A program made the position numbers and the translations under genes. Positions 40,390 to 50,889 of a DNA stretch of 64,000 bases are shown here, in pieces. The first letter of the stretch is position 1. Every line of letters begins with the position of its first letter. The stretch is from Pimelobacter simplex (GTDB lineage: Bacteria > Actinomycetota > Actinomycetes > Propionibacteriales > Nocardioidaceae): NCBI RefSeq assembly GCF_900114845.1, contig NZ_FOUK01000001.1, forward strand, positions 1,094,479 through 1,158,478, given 5' to 3'. The notes below the pieces were generated by a model. The model saw only the letters and a list, made by a program, of their open reading frames with translations. It did not search any database and had not been told where the DNA came from.

Positions 40390-40927
40390 CGAGCACCGGT
40401 ACGCCGACCGCCGCGCTGACCGCCTTGCCCGCGAGCTTTCGGGGCACCTTGATCGTGAACGTCTCGTGCTCCGAGGGCGGCCCGTCGTCGTGGTGGGTGC
40501 TCTCGTCGAGGTGGTGCGTGAACCGGGCGGTGCCGAGGAGCCGGCCCCCGGCGTCGTAGAAGCCGGCGAGCACCTGCAGCTCGAGGAGGTCCGAGACGTC
40601 GCTGGTGATGTCGAGGGAGCCGGTGACGCGCTCGCCGTCGAAGGTGACCTTGCCGAGCCGGAAGCGGTCGTCGAAGGGCCCGGGGACGTGGCCGACGGTG
40701 CCGGTCCCGGTCGGCGCGGCGTCCGCGAGGCCGGGCAGGTCGGGCTCGCCGGTCGGGGCGGGGAGGTCGGGGAAGCTCGTCATCACCACCGGGCTCGGGG
40801 TCTCCGAGGCGGTGGCCGGGGCGGACGAGCCCGCCGGCTCCGGCGTCGACGACGAGCAGCCGGTCAGGGCGAGGGCCGCGGTGGCGGCCAGGCCGGCGAG
40901 GGTGGCGGTGAGGGTGGTGCGGTGCAT
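40379..40927 (-). CDS. Lipoprotein of unknown function
   Basis: 182 residues. The signal ends in a lipobox LTGC (Cys about 24). A Ser/Pro/Thr-rich linker and an extracellular domain of about 120 residues follow, with beta-rich text such as RLGKVTFDGERVTGSLDITS and FYDAGGRLLGTARFTHHLDES. This resembles the immunoglobulin-like FxLYD-type domains of Gram-positive lipoproteins. It lies downstream of the alkaline phosphatase gene with a strong hairpin between them, so it is probably transcribed separately. Confidence 0.75.
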   Translation of the reverse strand: MHRTTLTATLAGLAATAALALTGCSSSTPEPAGSSAPATASETPSPVVMTSFPDLPAPTGEPDLPGLADAAPTGTGTVGHVPGPFDDRFRLGKVTFDGERVTGSLDITSDVSDLLELQVLAGFYDAGGRLLGTARFTHHLDESTHHDDGPPSEHETFTIKVPRKLAGKAVSAAVGVPVLVNE

Positions 40928-40954
40928 GCGGGGTTCTCCTGGAGAGCCGGACGC

Positions 40955-40990
40955 CCCGGGCCCCGGCCGCCGAGGCGGCCGGAACCCGGG
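40955..40990 (-). terminator. Strong GC hairpin after the alkaline phosphatase gene
   Basis: CCGGCCGCC-GA-GGCGGCCGG forms a 9-bp inverted repeat. CCCGGG on both sides extends it across a short internal loop. It sits between the phosphatase stop (41014) and the next minus-strand gene (start 40927). There is no U-tract, which is common for actinobacterial terminators. Confidence 0.5.
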
Positions 40991-41013
40991 ACAGTCCGGT
41001 GCGGTGCGGTGGT

Positions 41014-42783
41014 TCAGCGGACGACGCGGATCGTGATCGTCGCCGACGCCGAGGGCTTGTACGACGTGCTGCCGGCGTAGCTCGCGACCAGCTTGTGCTT
41101 GCCCTTCTTGAGCGTCAGCTTCACGGTCGCCTTGCCGCCGGACAGGGCGACGGTCTTGACGACCTTGCCCTTGTCGGTGATCCGGACGGTGCCGGTCGCG
41201 GCCGACGGGCTCACGGCGACCTTGACGGTGACCTTGGCCGTGGCCTTCTTGCCGGTCCGCGCCTTGGCCGGGCCGCTCAGCGAGGTCTTGGTCGCGGTCG
41301 TGACCGGGTCCGGGTCACCGGAGCCGTCGAGCGACAGCGCGCCGCGGACGATCCGGAAGAGCGCGGTGTTCTCGATCGAGCCCTCCAGCGCCGAGGAGCC
41401 CGGGCCGTAGGCGAAGACCGGGACGTCGGCACCGGTGTGGTTGCCCGACAGGTAGGTCAGCCAGAGGCTGGCCTGCGGCGTGCCGTCCACGACGCCGGCC
41501 GGGTCGTCGGCCGTGCGGAAGGTGGCCGGCGCGAAGTCGCTGCGCGCGGGGTCCTTGGCCTGGTTCGAGGAGCGCGGCGGCGTCGAGCTGTTCGACGGGT
41601 TGCCACCGTCGACGTTGACCGGCGGGGTGCCGGCCTCGGCGTTGGTGAAGCTGCCCTTCTCGATGATGTTGAAGCCGGCGCACTCGTGGTCGGCGGTGAC
41701 GATGACCAGCGTGTTGCCGTCCTGCTTGGCGAAGTCGAGCGCGACCTTGACCGCGTCGTCGAACGCCTTCATCTCCTCGAGGGTCTGGCTCGCGTCGTTG
41801 GCGTGCGAGCGCTTGTCGATGAGCGCGCCCTCGACCTGGAGGTAGAAGCCCTTGTTGCCGCTCGCGGCGCTCTTGGCCTTGAGCAGGCTGATCGCCTTCG
41901 TCGTCATGTCGGCGACGGTCGGCTCCTGCGCCTCGGGGGCACCGGGGTTGGCCTTCTTGAACTTCTCGACCGTCAGGTTGCCCTTGTTGAACAGGCCGAA
42001 GACCTTCTGGCCGGTCGCGTTCGCGAGGTCGGTCTTGGTCGCGACGGTCTGCGAGGCGGGCGAGCCGAGGACGGCGTAGCCGTTGTTCTCGAGCGCGGTC
42101 TGGTCCGCGGCGTCGAACCGGGAGAGACCGCCGCCGAGGATGACGTCCGCGGTCTGGTTGCGGGCGATCTGGTCGGCGATCGGGGTGACCCGCACGTCGT
42201 CGGTCGGCAGCGCCGAGCCGGTGATCGCGAGGTCCTGGCAGCTGCCGGCCGAGTACGACGGACCCTGGCAGCCGCGCGCGAGCGCGTGGGACATCTGGCC
42301 GGCCGGGGTGGCGTCGGTGATCTCGGCGGTCGACACGTTGCCGGTCGCGAGGCCGGCGGCGTGCGCCTGCTCCATGACGGTCGGCACGACGGCGCCCTTG
42401 GCGTCGACGCCGAGGGCTGCGTTGTAGGTCTTCACGCCCGAGGACCACGCGGTGGCGGCGGAGGCGGAGTCGGTGACGTAGTTGGGGTGGAAGTCGGCCT
42501 CGCCGGGCTGACCCGAGTTCTTGTCGACGGCGTACGTCGCCACCTGGCCGACGGCGGGCATCGTCTCCATGTTGAGCTTGCCGTGCGCGCCGTAGAAGCG
42601 CTCACGGGCGGCGGTGACGTGGGTCCGGCCCATGCCGTCGCCGAGCAGGTAGATGACGTTCTTGGCCTTGGTGGGGGCCGCGGCTTCCGCCGCGCTGGCC
42701 TGGGCCGCCACGCTGCCGCCGACGCCGGCCACGCCGGCCAGCACCACCGCTGCGGTGGCCGTGGCCATGAAGCGAGATCGCAT
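41014..42783 (-). CDS. Secreted alkaline phosphatase (PhoA family) with C-terminal Ig-like domain
   Basis: 589 residues with a signal peptide (Ala-rich, ending about residue 32). PhoA-type motifs are KNVIYLLGDGMG (metal-binding Asp), the Ser nucleophile in VTDSASAATAWSSG, and VTADHECAGFN near residue 360. Residues from about 500 to the end form an extra Thr/Lys-rich Ig-like domain (TGTVRITDKGKVVKTVALSGG, then KHKLVASYAGS), as in cell-wall or extracellular proteins. It releases inorganic phosphate from organic esters outside the cell. GGAAGGGAC precedes the ATG. TAGCGT at 42833-42838 is a possible -10. Confidence 0.9.
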   Translation of the reverse strand: MRSRFMATATAAVVLAGVAGVGGSVAAQASAAEAAAPTKAKNVIYLLGDGMGRTHVTAARERFYGAHGKLNMETMPAVGQVATYAVDKNSGQPGEADFHPNYVTDSASAATAWSSGVKTYNAALGVDAKGAVVPTVMEQAHAAGLATGNVSTAEITDATPAGQMSHALARGCQGPSYSAGSCQDLAITGSALPTDDVRVTPIADQIARNQTADVILGGGLSRFDAADQTALENNGYAVLGSPASQTVATKTDLANATGQKVFGLFNKGNLTVEKFKKANPGAPEAQEPTVADMTTKAISLLKAKSAASGNKGFYLQVEGALIDKRSHANDASQTLEEMKAFDDAVKVALDFAKQDGNTLVIVTADHECAGFNIIEKGSFTNAEAGTPPVNVDGGNPSNSSTPPRSSNQAKDPARSDFAPATFRTADDPAGVVDGTPQASLWLTYLSGNHTGADVPVFAYGPGSSALEGSIENTALFRIVRGALSLDGSGDPDPVTTATKTSLSGPAKARTGKKATAKVTVKVAVSPSAATGTVRITDKGKVVKTVALSGGKATVKLTLKKGKHKLVASYAGSTSYKPSASATITIRVVR

Positions 42784-42922
42784 GATGATCGGTTGTCCCT
42801 TCCTCCGCGCCGCCCTTCGGCGCGACGGGCCGACGCTAGGCAGCGCGCGGGTACCGCTCGCCGCCACGAGTTGGCCGGGCGGTGTGCGTGACATGAACGG
42901 CTCGCGACGTGACCATGGGGCG

Positions 42923-43753
42923 ATGAGAACGCGGATCGGGTCCGTGGCCGTGGCGGTGATGGTGGTGCTCGCGGGCTGCTCGGGCGGCACCGACGACAGC
43001 AGGGGAACGAGCGGCACGAGTGGCGCGAGCGCCCGGCCCACCCCGACGACGGCCGCGCCGTACGAGTCGTTGCCCGGTGCGCTCGGCCGCTGCGGCCCGC
43101 AGGACCCGGCGGTCGCCGCGGCGCAGCTCCGGCCGCGCACGCTGCGCAGTGCCTCGGTAGGCCGGGTGAGCGCCGTGACCGCCGGCAGCGGCCCGACGGT
43201 CGCCGTCCTGCTGCACCAGACGAACGGCAACGGTCTCTGCGGCTGGCTGCCCTACGCCGCCCGGCTGGTCGCGCAGCCCGGCGTGCAGGTGCTGGCGATC
43301 GACCTGTGCGGGTACGGCGCCGCGCGCTGCACGGGTACGCACCGGGGCGCCCGGCAGACCGACGCCGTGAGTCTCGCGATCGACGTCGCCCGGCGCTCGC
43401 TCGGCGCCCGCACGGTCGTGGTGGTCGGCGCGTCGATGGGCGGCAGCGTCGCCTTGATGACGGCGGTCCGTGACCACCGCGTCGACCGGGTGGCCGACCT
43501 GTCCGGTCCGGTCGACTGGGACGGCATGGAGGTCGTCGCCGGCGGCCGGGCGCTGCGGGCGCCCGCACTGGTCGCCATGGCCGACGACGAGGGCGAGGAC
43601 CAGGTGAGCGGCGCGCGGGCGATCGCCGCCGCGGCGCCGGAGGGGAGCCGGTTCGAGTCCGCGGAGGCCGGGCACGGCTATGCGCTGCTGGTCGAGCCGG
43701 ACGGCACGCCCGGGCCGCTCGCCGCGGTCCTGGAGAAGTGGATCCGCGGCTGA
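42923..43753 (+). CDS. Lipoprotein alpha/beta hydrolase
   Basis: 276 residues with a lipobox LAGC (Cys about 19) and a Ser/Thr/Gly linker. The hydrolase core shows the oxyanion segment AVLLHQTNGNGLCGW, the nucleophile GASMGGS, the Asp region VAMADDEGEDQ, and a C-terminal His in EAGHGYALL. It is likely an exported esterase/lipase of unknown substrate. It is divergent from the alkaline phosphatase gene (140 bp apart). A pair of extracellular hydrolases sharing a promoter region suggests co-regulation, which remains unproven. Confidence 0.8.
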   Translation: MRTRIGSVAVAVMVVLAGCSGGTDDSRGTSGTSGASARPTPTTAAPYESLPGALGRCGPQDPAVAAAQLRPRTLRSASVGRVSAVTAGSGPTVAVLLHQTNGNGLCGWLPYAARLVAQPGVQVLAIDLCGYGAARCTGTHRGARQTDAVSLAIDVARRSLGARTVVVVGASMGGSVALMTAVRDHRVDRVADLSGPVDWDGMEVVAGGRALRAPALVAMADDEGEDQVSGARAIAAAAPEGSRFESAEAGHGYALLVEPDGTPGPLAAVLEKWIRG

Positions 43754-43755
43754 CC

Positions 43756-44376
43756 TCAGCCGGTCGCGAGGTTGACCGCGACGACCACCATGGTCGCCGC
43801 GATGGCGAGCTCGACGACCTGCCAGGCCCGCGGCCGGGCGAGCAGCGGAGCGAGGAACCGGGCGCCGAAGCCGAGCCCGCCGAACCACAGCACGCTGCCG
43901 AGCGCGGCGCCGACGCCGAACCACCAGCGGCCGACGACGTGGCCGCCGTCGTGGGCGGAGGCGATGGAACCGATGAGGAGCAGCGTGTCGAGGTAGACGT
44001 GCGGGTTGAGCCAGGTGAGCAGGAGGGTGCGGCCGACCACGCCGCGACGCGTCTCGGCAGGGGCGCCGGTGCCGTCGGCGGCGGTCAGCGACTCGGGGCG
44101 GAAGGCGCGGCGGACCGATCCGGCGGCGTACCAGAGCAGGAAGGCGACGCCCAGCCAGCGGACGAGGGCGAGTGCCCAGCCGGTGCGGTCGACGAGGGCG
44201 CCGACGCCGGCGACGCCCGCCGCGATGAGGAGGGCGTCGGACACCGCGCAGATGAGGACGACCACGCCGACGTGGGAGCGGAGCAGTCCCTGGCGCAGGA
44301 CGTAGGCGTTCTGCGCGCCGATGGCGACGATGAGCGTCATCGTGGTGACGAGTCCGGCGAGGGCAGGGGCGAGCAC
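43756..44376 (-). CDS. lysE: LysE/ArgO-family basic amino-acid exporter
   Basis: 206 residues with about six membrane helices. Family signatures include IVAIGAQNAYVLRQGLLRSH near the N-terminus and LLTWLNPHVYLDTLLLIGS in the middle. LysE exports L-lysine and L-arginine when peptides raise their levels. GTG 44376 was chosen because TAGGTT (44383-44388) lies 6 bases upstream. GTG 44379 is also possible. It is divergent from lysG with a palindrome at 44416-44435 between them, the Corynebacterium lysG-lysE arrangement. Confidence 0.88.
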   Translation of the reverse strand: MLAPALAGLVTTMTLIVAIGAQNAYVLRQGLLRSHVGVVVLICAVSDALLIAAGVAGVGALVDRTGWALALVRWLGVAFLLWYAAGSVRRAFRPESLTAADGTGAPAETRRGVVGRTLLLTWLNPHVYLDTLLLIGSIASAHDGGHVVGRWWFGVGAALGSVLWFGGLGFGARFLAPLLARPRAWQVVELAIAATMVVVAVNLATG

Positions 44377-44415
44377 CACTCGAACCTAGGGTCGGTCCGG
44401 GGGTGAAGACCAGCG

Positions 44416-44435
44416 AATGTTCCTACACGAACATT
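44416..44435. promoter_or_regulatory. LysG operator: AATGTTC-N6-GAACATT
   Basis: A perfect 7-bp inverted repeat with a 6-bp spacer in the lysE-lysG intergenic region. It lies about 40-59 bp upstream of the predicted lysE start and 9 bp before a TAACAT -10 of lysG. That is the usual position for a LysR-type regulator acting on both genes. Confidence 0.65.
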
Positions 44436-44455
44436 AGCGGCGCTTAACATGAGCC

Positions 44456-45358
44456 ATGCGCTTCGACCCCGCCCAGCTGGAGACCCTCGTCGCCATCACC
44501 GAGGAGGGAACCTTCGAGGCCGCGGCCCGGCGCCTGCACGTCACGCCGAGCGCGGTCAGCCAGCGGGTGCGGGCGCTGGAGCAGGCGGCCGGCCAGGTCC
44601 TCGTCCGCCGGACGACGCCGGCGACCGCGACTGAGGCCGGGGCGCCGCTCGTCCGGCTCGGCCGCCAGCTGCGGCTGCTCGCCACGGAGGCGGCGGCCAC
44701 GCTGGGCACGGGCGACGTCGTCGACCTCGCCGTCGCGGTCAACGCCGACTCGCTCGCGACCTGGTTCCGTCCGGTGCTGGCCGACGTCGCCGGACGGCCG
44801 GGTACGGCGCTGCGCCTGCACGTCGAGGACCAGGCCTACTCGCACGACCTGCTGCGTGGGGGAGAGGTGCTCGCCGCCGTCACCGACGAGCCCGTCCCGG
44901 TGCAGGGCTGCGTGGTCGAGCGGCTCGGCGGGATCAGGTACACCCCGGCGGCCGCCCCCTGGCTCGTCGAGCGCCACCGCCGCGGCCGCGGGATCGACTG
45001 GGCGGCCATGCCCCTCGTCGTCTACAACGAGAAGGACCACCTGCAGGACGCCCTTCTCGCCGCCCACGGTGCCGGCCGGCCACCGGTCGTGCACCGGGTG
45101 CCGAGCACCGCCGACTTCCACGCCGCTCTGCGCGCCGGCCTGGGCTGGGGGATGCTGCTCGACCCGCAGCTCGACGAGAGCCTCGCTGCCGGGGACGCCG
45201 TCCGGCTGCCGGGCGCCCGGCCGGTCGTCGTCCCGCTCTACTGGCAGCGGTGGCGGCTCGACAGCCCGGCGCTCGCCGCCCTCACCGACGACGTACGACG
45301 GTCGGCGCGGGCCGGGCTCAGGCGGACCGCGACGACGACGCCGCGTGCGCCCGCTTGA
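44456..45358 (+). CDS. lysG: LysR-family regulator LysG/ArgP
   Basis: 300 residues. The N-terminal winged helix FDPAQLETLVAITEEGTF plus AARRLHVTPSAVSQRVRAL is the ArgP/LysG type, followed by the effector domain (ALRLHVEDQAYSHDLLR; MPLVVYNEKDHLQDALL). LysG senses lysine, arginine or histidine and activates lysE. TAACAT lies 5 bases before the ATG, so the gene is probably leaderless. Its end overlaps the convergent DUF6907-like gene by 41 bases. Confidence 0.9.
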   Translation: MRFDPAQLETLVAITEEGTFEAAARRLHVTPSAVSQRVRALEQAAGQVLVRRTTPATATEAGAPLVRLGRQLRLLATEAAATLGTGDVVDLAVAVNADSLATWFRPVLADVAGRPGTALRLHVEDQAYSHDLLRGGEVLAAVTDEPVPVQGCVVERLGGIRYTPAAAPWLVERHRRGRGIDWAAMPLVVYNEKDHLQDALLAAHGAGRPPVVHRVPSTADFHAALRAGLGWGMLLDPQLDESLAAGDAVRLPGARPVVVPLYWQRWRLDSPALAALTDDVRRSARAGLRRTATTTPRAPA

Positions 45359-45668
45359 CCAGGTCGACGACCGACTCGCCGTGCCCGGTGGTGGTCGTCC
45401 GCGCCTGGCGGTCGAGCCAGAGCGCGGCGTCGAGGGCGTCGGAGGCGAGCCGGCGCAGGTCGTCCGAGGCGAGCTCGGCGCCCAGCTCGGGCTCGGTGAC
45501 GGTCGCGGTGAACGCGCTGTGGTCGCCGGGACCCTCCTGCCACCAGGTGCGGAGGAGGCCGAACCGGGGCCCCTCGTGCAGCCAGGTGCCGGGGTCCTCC
45601 TCGGCGTGCTCGGACGCGCTGGTGATGCACCAGGGCGGGCAGTCCGGCCGGTTGTCGTCCCTCTCCAT
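45318..45668 (-). CDS. DUF6907-like hypothetical protein
   Basis: 116 residues beginning MERDDNRPDCPPWCITSASE. The CPxWC motif followed by a HEG segment (WLHEGPRFGLL) is typical of the actinobacterial DUF6907 group, small cytoplasmic proteins of unknown role. The two cysteines and histidines could bind a metal, which is speculative. It overlaps the lysG 3' end and lies 88 bp from the divergent xdhA start. Confidence 0.7.
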   Translation of the reverse strand: MERDDNRPDCPPWCITSASEHAEEDPGTWLHEGPRFGLLRTWWQEGPGDHSAFTATVTEPELGAELASDDLRRLASDALDAALWLDRQARTTTTGHGESVVDLVKRAHAASSSRSA

Positions 45669-45743
45669 CTCGGTCCCATCGGCAGCCGCGTGCCGGACCT
45701 GAGGATCCGCGGCGAAGCGGTCGTTCCGCCGCCGGACATGCCC

Positions 45744-45749
45744 TAACCT
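45744..45749 (+). promoter_or_regulatory. -10 hexamer of xdhA
   Basis: TAACCT ends 7 bases before ATG 45757, a leaderless layout that selects this ATG over GTG 45754. Confidence 0.45.
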
Positions 45750-45756
45750 GGCGGTG

Positions 45757-47165
<1,409 letters not shown>

Positions 47166-47169
<4 letters not shown>

Positions 47170-49415
47170 GCGTCGGCGAGGCCCGTCCGCACGAGGCGGC
47201 GGCGCTGCACGTCACCGGGCACGCCCTCTACACCGACGACCTCGTCGTCCGGATGCCGCACGTGCTGCACGCGCACCCGGTCCCGGCGCCGCACGCGCAC
47301 GCCCGGATGACCCGGCTCGACCCCGGGCCGGCGTACGCGATCCCCGGTGTGGTGCGGGTCCTGACCGCCGCGGACGTCCCGGGCGTCAACGACGCGGGGA
47401 CCAAGCACGACGAGCCGCTGTTCCCCGGCGAGGTGATGTTCCACGGCCATGCCGTCGCCTGGGTGCTGGGTGAGACGCTCGAGGCCGCCCGGCTCGGGGC
47501 CGCGGCGGTCGCGGTCGACTACGACCCGCTGCCCTCGCTCGTCACGATCGCCGACGCGATCGCCGCAGACAGCTTCCAGGGTGCCCAGCCGGTGCTCGCG
47601 CGCGGCGACGTCGATGCCGGACTCGCCGCCAGCGCGCGGGTGATCGAGGGCGTCACCGAGCTCGCCGGGCAGGAGCACTTCTACCTCGAGACCCACGCCT
47701 CGCTGGCCCAGGTCGACGACGACGGCCAGGTGTTCGTCCAGTCGAGCACCCAGCACCCCACCGAGACCCAGGAGATCGTCGCCCACGTGCTGGGTCTGGC
47801 CAGCCACCAGGTGACCGTGCAGTGCCTGCGGATGGGCGGCGGGTTCGGCGGCAAGGAGATGCAGCCCCACGGGTACGCCGCGATCGCCGCGCTGGGTGCG
47901 ACCCTGACCGGTCGCCCGGTGCGGGTGCGGCTCACCCGGCAGCAGGACATGACGATGAGCGGGAAGCGGCACGGCCTCCACGCGACCTGGCGGGTGGGCT
48001 TCGACGACGACGGCCGGCTGCAGGCGCTCGACGCGACGCTGACGAGCGGCGGCGGGTGGAGCCTCGACCTGTCCGAGCCGGTGCTCTCGCGCGCGCTGTG
48101 CCATATCGACAACGCGTACTGGATCCCGAACGTTCGCGTGCAGGGGCGGATCGCTCGCACCCACACCACCTCGCAGACCGCGTTCCGCGGGTTCGGCGGC
48201 CCGCAGGGGATGCTCGTCATCGAGGACGTGCTGGGCCGTTGTGCGCCGGTGCTCGGGATCGCCCCCGAGGAGCTGCGCCGCCGCAACTTCTACGTCGCGG
48301 GCCAGACCACGCCCTACGGGCAGGAGGTGCGGCACGCGGAGCGCATCGACCGCGCGTGGCAGCAGGTGCTCGACACGAGCGAGTTCGCCGTACGCCGCAA
48401 GGAGATCGACCGGCACAACAGCCAGAGCCCCCATTCCAAGAGGGGTCTGGCGATCACACCGGTCAAGTTCGGGATCTCGTTCAACTTCACGTCGTTCAAC
48501 CAGGCCGGCGCGCTCGTGCACGTCTACAAGGACGGCTCGGTGCTCATCAACCACGGCGGCACCGAGATGGGCCAGGGCCTGCACACCAAGATGCTCCAGG
48601 TCGCCGCCACCGCGTTCGGGCTGCCGGTCGAACGGGTCCGGCTGGCGCCGACTCGCACCGACAAGGTGCCCAACACCTCGGCGACGGCGGCGAGCTCGGG
48701 AGCCGACCTCAACGGCGCCGCCGTGAGAGACGCCTGCCGGCAGGTCCTCGGCCGGCTGGAGCCCGTGCGCGAGCGGCTCGGCGCCGGTGCCGCCTGGGAG
48801 GACGTCGTCCGCGCCGCCTACCTCGACCGGGTGCAGCTCTGGGCGGCGGGCTTCTACCGCACCGAGGGGCTCTCCTGGGACGCCGCCACGATGAGCGGCT
48901 CGCCGTTCAAGTACTTCGCCTACGGCGTCGCCGCCGCCGAGGTCGAGGTCGACGGCTTCACCGGCGCCTACGACGTGCGCCGGGTCGACATCGTCCACGA
49001 CGTCGGCGACAGCCTCTCGCCGCTCGTCGACATCGGGCAGATCGAGGGCGGGTTCCTGCAGGGGCTGGGCTGGCTGACGCTCGAGGACCTGCGCTGGGAC
49101 ACCTCCGACGGCCCGCACCGCGGTCGGCTCGCGACGCAGGCGGCGTCGACGTACAAGCTGCCGAGCCTGTCCGAGCTCCCGGCCGACCTGCGCGTCGCGC
49201 TGCTCCCGCACGCGACCGAGGACGGCGTGGTGCACGGCTCCAAGGCCGTCGGCGAGCCGCCGCTGATGCTGGCGTTCTCGGTGCGCGAGGCCCTGCGCGA
49301 CGCCGTCGGCGCGTTCGGCGCCTCGACCGGCTCGACCAGCGGGGTGAGCGTCGAGCTCGCCTCACCGGCCACCCCCGAGGCGGTCTGGTGGGCGATCGAG
49401 AAGGTGCGGGGCTGA
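47166..49415 (+). CDS. xdhB: Xanthine dehydrogenase, molybdopterin subunit
   Basis: 749 residues of the aldehyde oxidase/xanthine dehydrogenase large domain. Seen are VTGHALYTDDL at the start, the Moco motifs GGGFGGKE, AFRGFGGPQGM and GGTEMGQGLHTKM, and the C-terminal GSKAVGEPPLMLA with the catalytic Glu. Purine specificity is suggested by the split XdhA/XdhB arrangement as in Pseudomonas and Rhodobacter. It starts on the xdhA stop (ATGA) and is followed 3 bp later by xdhC. Confidence 0.94.
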
Positions 49416-49418
49416 GTC

Positions 49419-50237
49419 GTGGACTGGCTGCGCGCCCTCCAGCACCTGCGCGAGAACCGCGTGCCGGCGGTCGTCGTGACGATCAGCGAGGTGCGCGGCC
49501 ACGCGCCACGGGCCGCGGGTGCCAAGCTCGTCGTCGCGCCCGACGCGGCCTGGGGCAGCATCGGCGGCGGCAACCTCGAGGAGGTCGCCGTGCGCCGGGC
49601 CCGGGCACTGCTGAGCAGCGGCCAGAGGGAGGTGCTCACGGAGCGGCACGACCTGACTGACCGGGCGCCCGTCGAGCACGGCGTCCAGTGCTGCGGGGGC
49701 GTGGTGGCGCTGCTCTACGAGCCGATCCCGGTCCGGCGCTCGATCGCCGTGTTCGGCATGGGCCACGTCGGGTTCGAGCTGGCGCTGCTGCTCAGCCGGC
49801 ACGAGGTCGAGCTGCACGTCGTCGACTCCCGCGCGGACGAGCTGACCGACGAGCGGCTCGCCCCGCTGCTCACCGGGCCGGCTGACGTCCGGGTGCACCG
49901 GGTGCCGGTGCTGCCCGAGCTGGTCGTCGCGGAGCTGCCGCGGGGGAGCGACGTCCTCGTCCTCACCCACGACCACGCCGAGGACCTCGCCCTTCTCGAC
50001 GCGCTGCTGCGCTCGGACCTCCCCGGTTCGGTCGGGCTCATCGGGTCGAGCGCCAAGTGGGCGCGCTTCCGCGGCAAGCTCGCCGACCTGGGCCACGACG
50101 CCGGCGCGATCGACCGGGTGCGGACGCCGATCGGGGCGCCGGGCGTGCCCGGCAAGGAGCCCGCGGTCATCGCGCTCGCGGTCGCGGTCGAGCTCGTCGG
50201 CAGCTGCGCGGATTCCGCGGTTGAGCGCCGTTCCTGA
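49419..50237 (+). CDS. xdhC: Xanthine dehydrogenase accessory protein
   Basis: 272 residues. The N-terminal region has HAPRAAGAKLVVAPD, GSIGGGNLEEVAVRRAR and CCGGVV, followed by a Rossmann half starting IAVFGMGHVGFELALLL. XdhC binds sulfurated molybdenum cofactor and inserts it into XdhB. GTG 49419 was used, 3 bp after the xdhB stop. The order xdhA-xdhB-xdhC is conserved in bacteria. Confidence 0.92.
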   Translation: MDWLRALQHLRENRVPAVVVTISEVRGHAPRAAGAKLVVAPDAAWGSIGGGNLEEVAVRRARALLSSGQREVLTERHDLTDRAPVEHGVQCCGGVVALLYEPIPVRRSIAVFGMGHVGFELALLLSRHEVELHVVDSRADELTDERLAPLLTGPADVRVHRVPVLPELVVAELPRGSDVLVLTHDHAEDLALLDALLRSDLPGSVGLIGSSAKWARFRGKLADLGHDAGAIDRVRTPIGAPGVPGKEPAVIALAVAVELVGSCADSAVERRS

Positions 50238-50325
50238 CGCCTCTACTTTGTAGGGTCCACGGGCCGACGTGCCCGGCCGCACTGACGCTCCAGCACGCCT
50301 GGCCTCCTGTAAGGACTCGGGTCTC

Positions 50326-50889
50326 TTGAACCAACCTCACCCCGGCACGCCTCCGTACGGACCCCCGCAGGGATGGCCCCCGCCGCCCGGGTCGCCGCCG
50401 GTCGGGCCGCCGCCGGGCCGGCGTGGTCCGGGGCGCACGCTCGCCTGGCTGGCGATCGGCCTCGTGCTCGTCCTGGGTGTGATCGCCGTCGTCGCGCTGG
50501 TCGTCCGCGGTGACTCCGGTGACTCCGCCGCCTCCGACGACGAGCCCGGCGACAGCGCCCGCGAGACGTCCTGCGCGGCCTACCGGGACGTCGTCCAGAG
50601 CTCCGAGCTGTGGGCGGCGGCCGACGCCGACCCGGACCGCCTGCAGGAGATGTACGACGCCGTCCTGGCCGACATCGCGAGCGCCGGCGACGACGAGATC
50701 GAGGCGCTGGTGACGGAGGAAGCCACCGTCGTCGTGTCCTACTACCGGGCGCTCGCCGACTGGAAGCAGGAGACCGAGGACGCGATCAGCCGGGGCGAGT
50801 ACCCCGACTCGAACATCCCGGACGAGATCACCGCCCAGCGCGGCGAGATCACCCGGACGCAGGGCGCCGTCGTCGAGGCGTGCCAGTGA
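50326..50889 (+). CDS. Membrane-anchored hypothetical protein with Pro-rich cytoplasmic tail
   Basis: 187 residues from TTG 50326, chosen for AAGGA 10 bases upstream. GTG 50269 would add 19 residues. An N-terminal Pro/Gly tail (PGTPPYGPPQGWPPPPGSPP) is followed by one membrane helix (about residues 40-60) and an extracellular acidic helical domain with two Cys (TSCAAYRDVVQ and VEACQ end), probably a disulfide. The function is unknown. It is the first gene of a three-gene operon, overlapping the transglutaminase-like gene by 4 bases. Confidence 0.65.
   Translation: MNQPHPGTPPYGPPQGWPPPPGSPPVGPPPGRRGPGRTLAWLAIGLVLVLGVIAVVALVVRGDSGDSAASDDEPGDSARETSCAAYRDVVQSSELWAAADADPDRLQEMYDAVLADIASAGDDEIEALVTEEATVVVSYYRALADWKQETEDAISRGEYPDSNIPDEITAQRGEITRTQGAVVEACQ

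Noticed and set aside
42833..42877. TAGCGT -10 upstream of the alkaline phosphatase as another member of the palindrome regulon
   Set aside because: The sequence 21 bp upstream (GCCGCCACGAGTTGGCCG) does not form the TTCGTG-N6-CACGAA repeat.
44416..44435. GTTC/GAAC repeat upstream of lysE considered as an SOS box
   Set aside because: LexA sites run GAAC-N4-GTTC. Here the halves are in the reverse order with a 6-bp spacer, and the position fits LysG.
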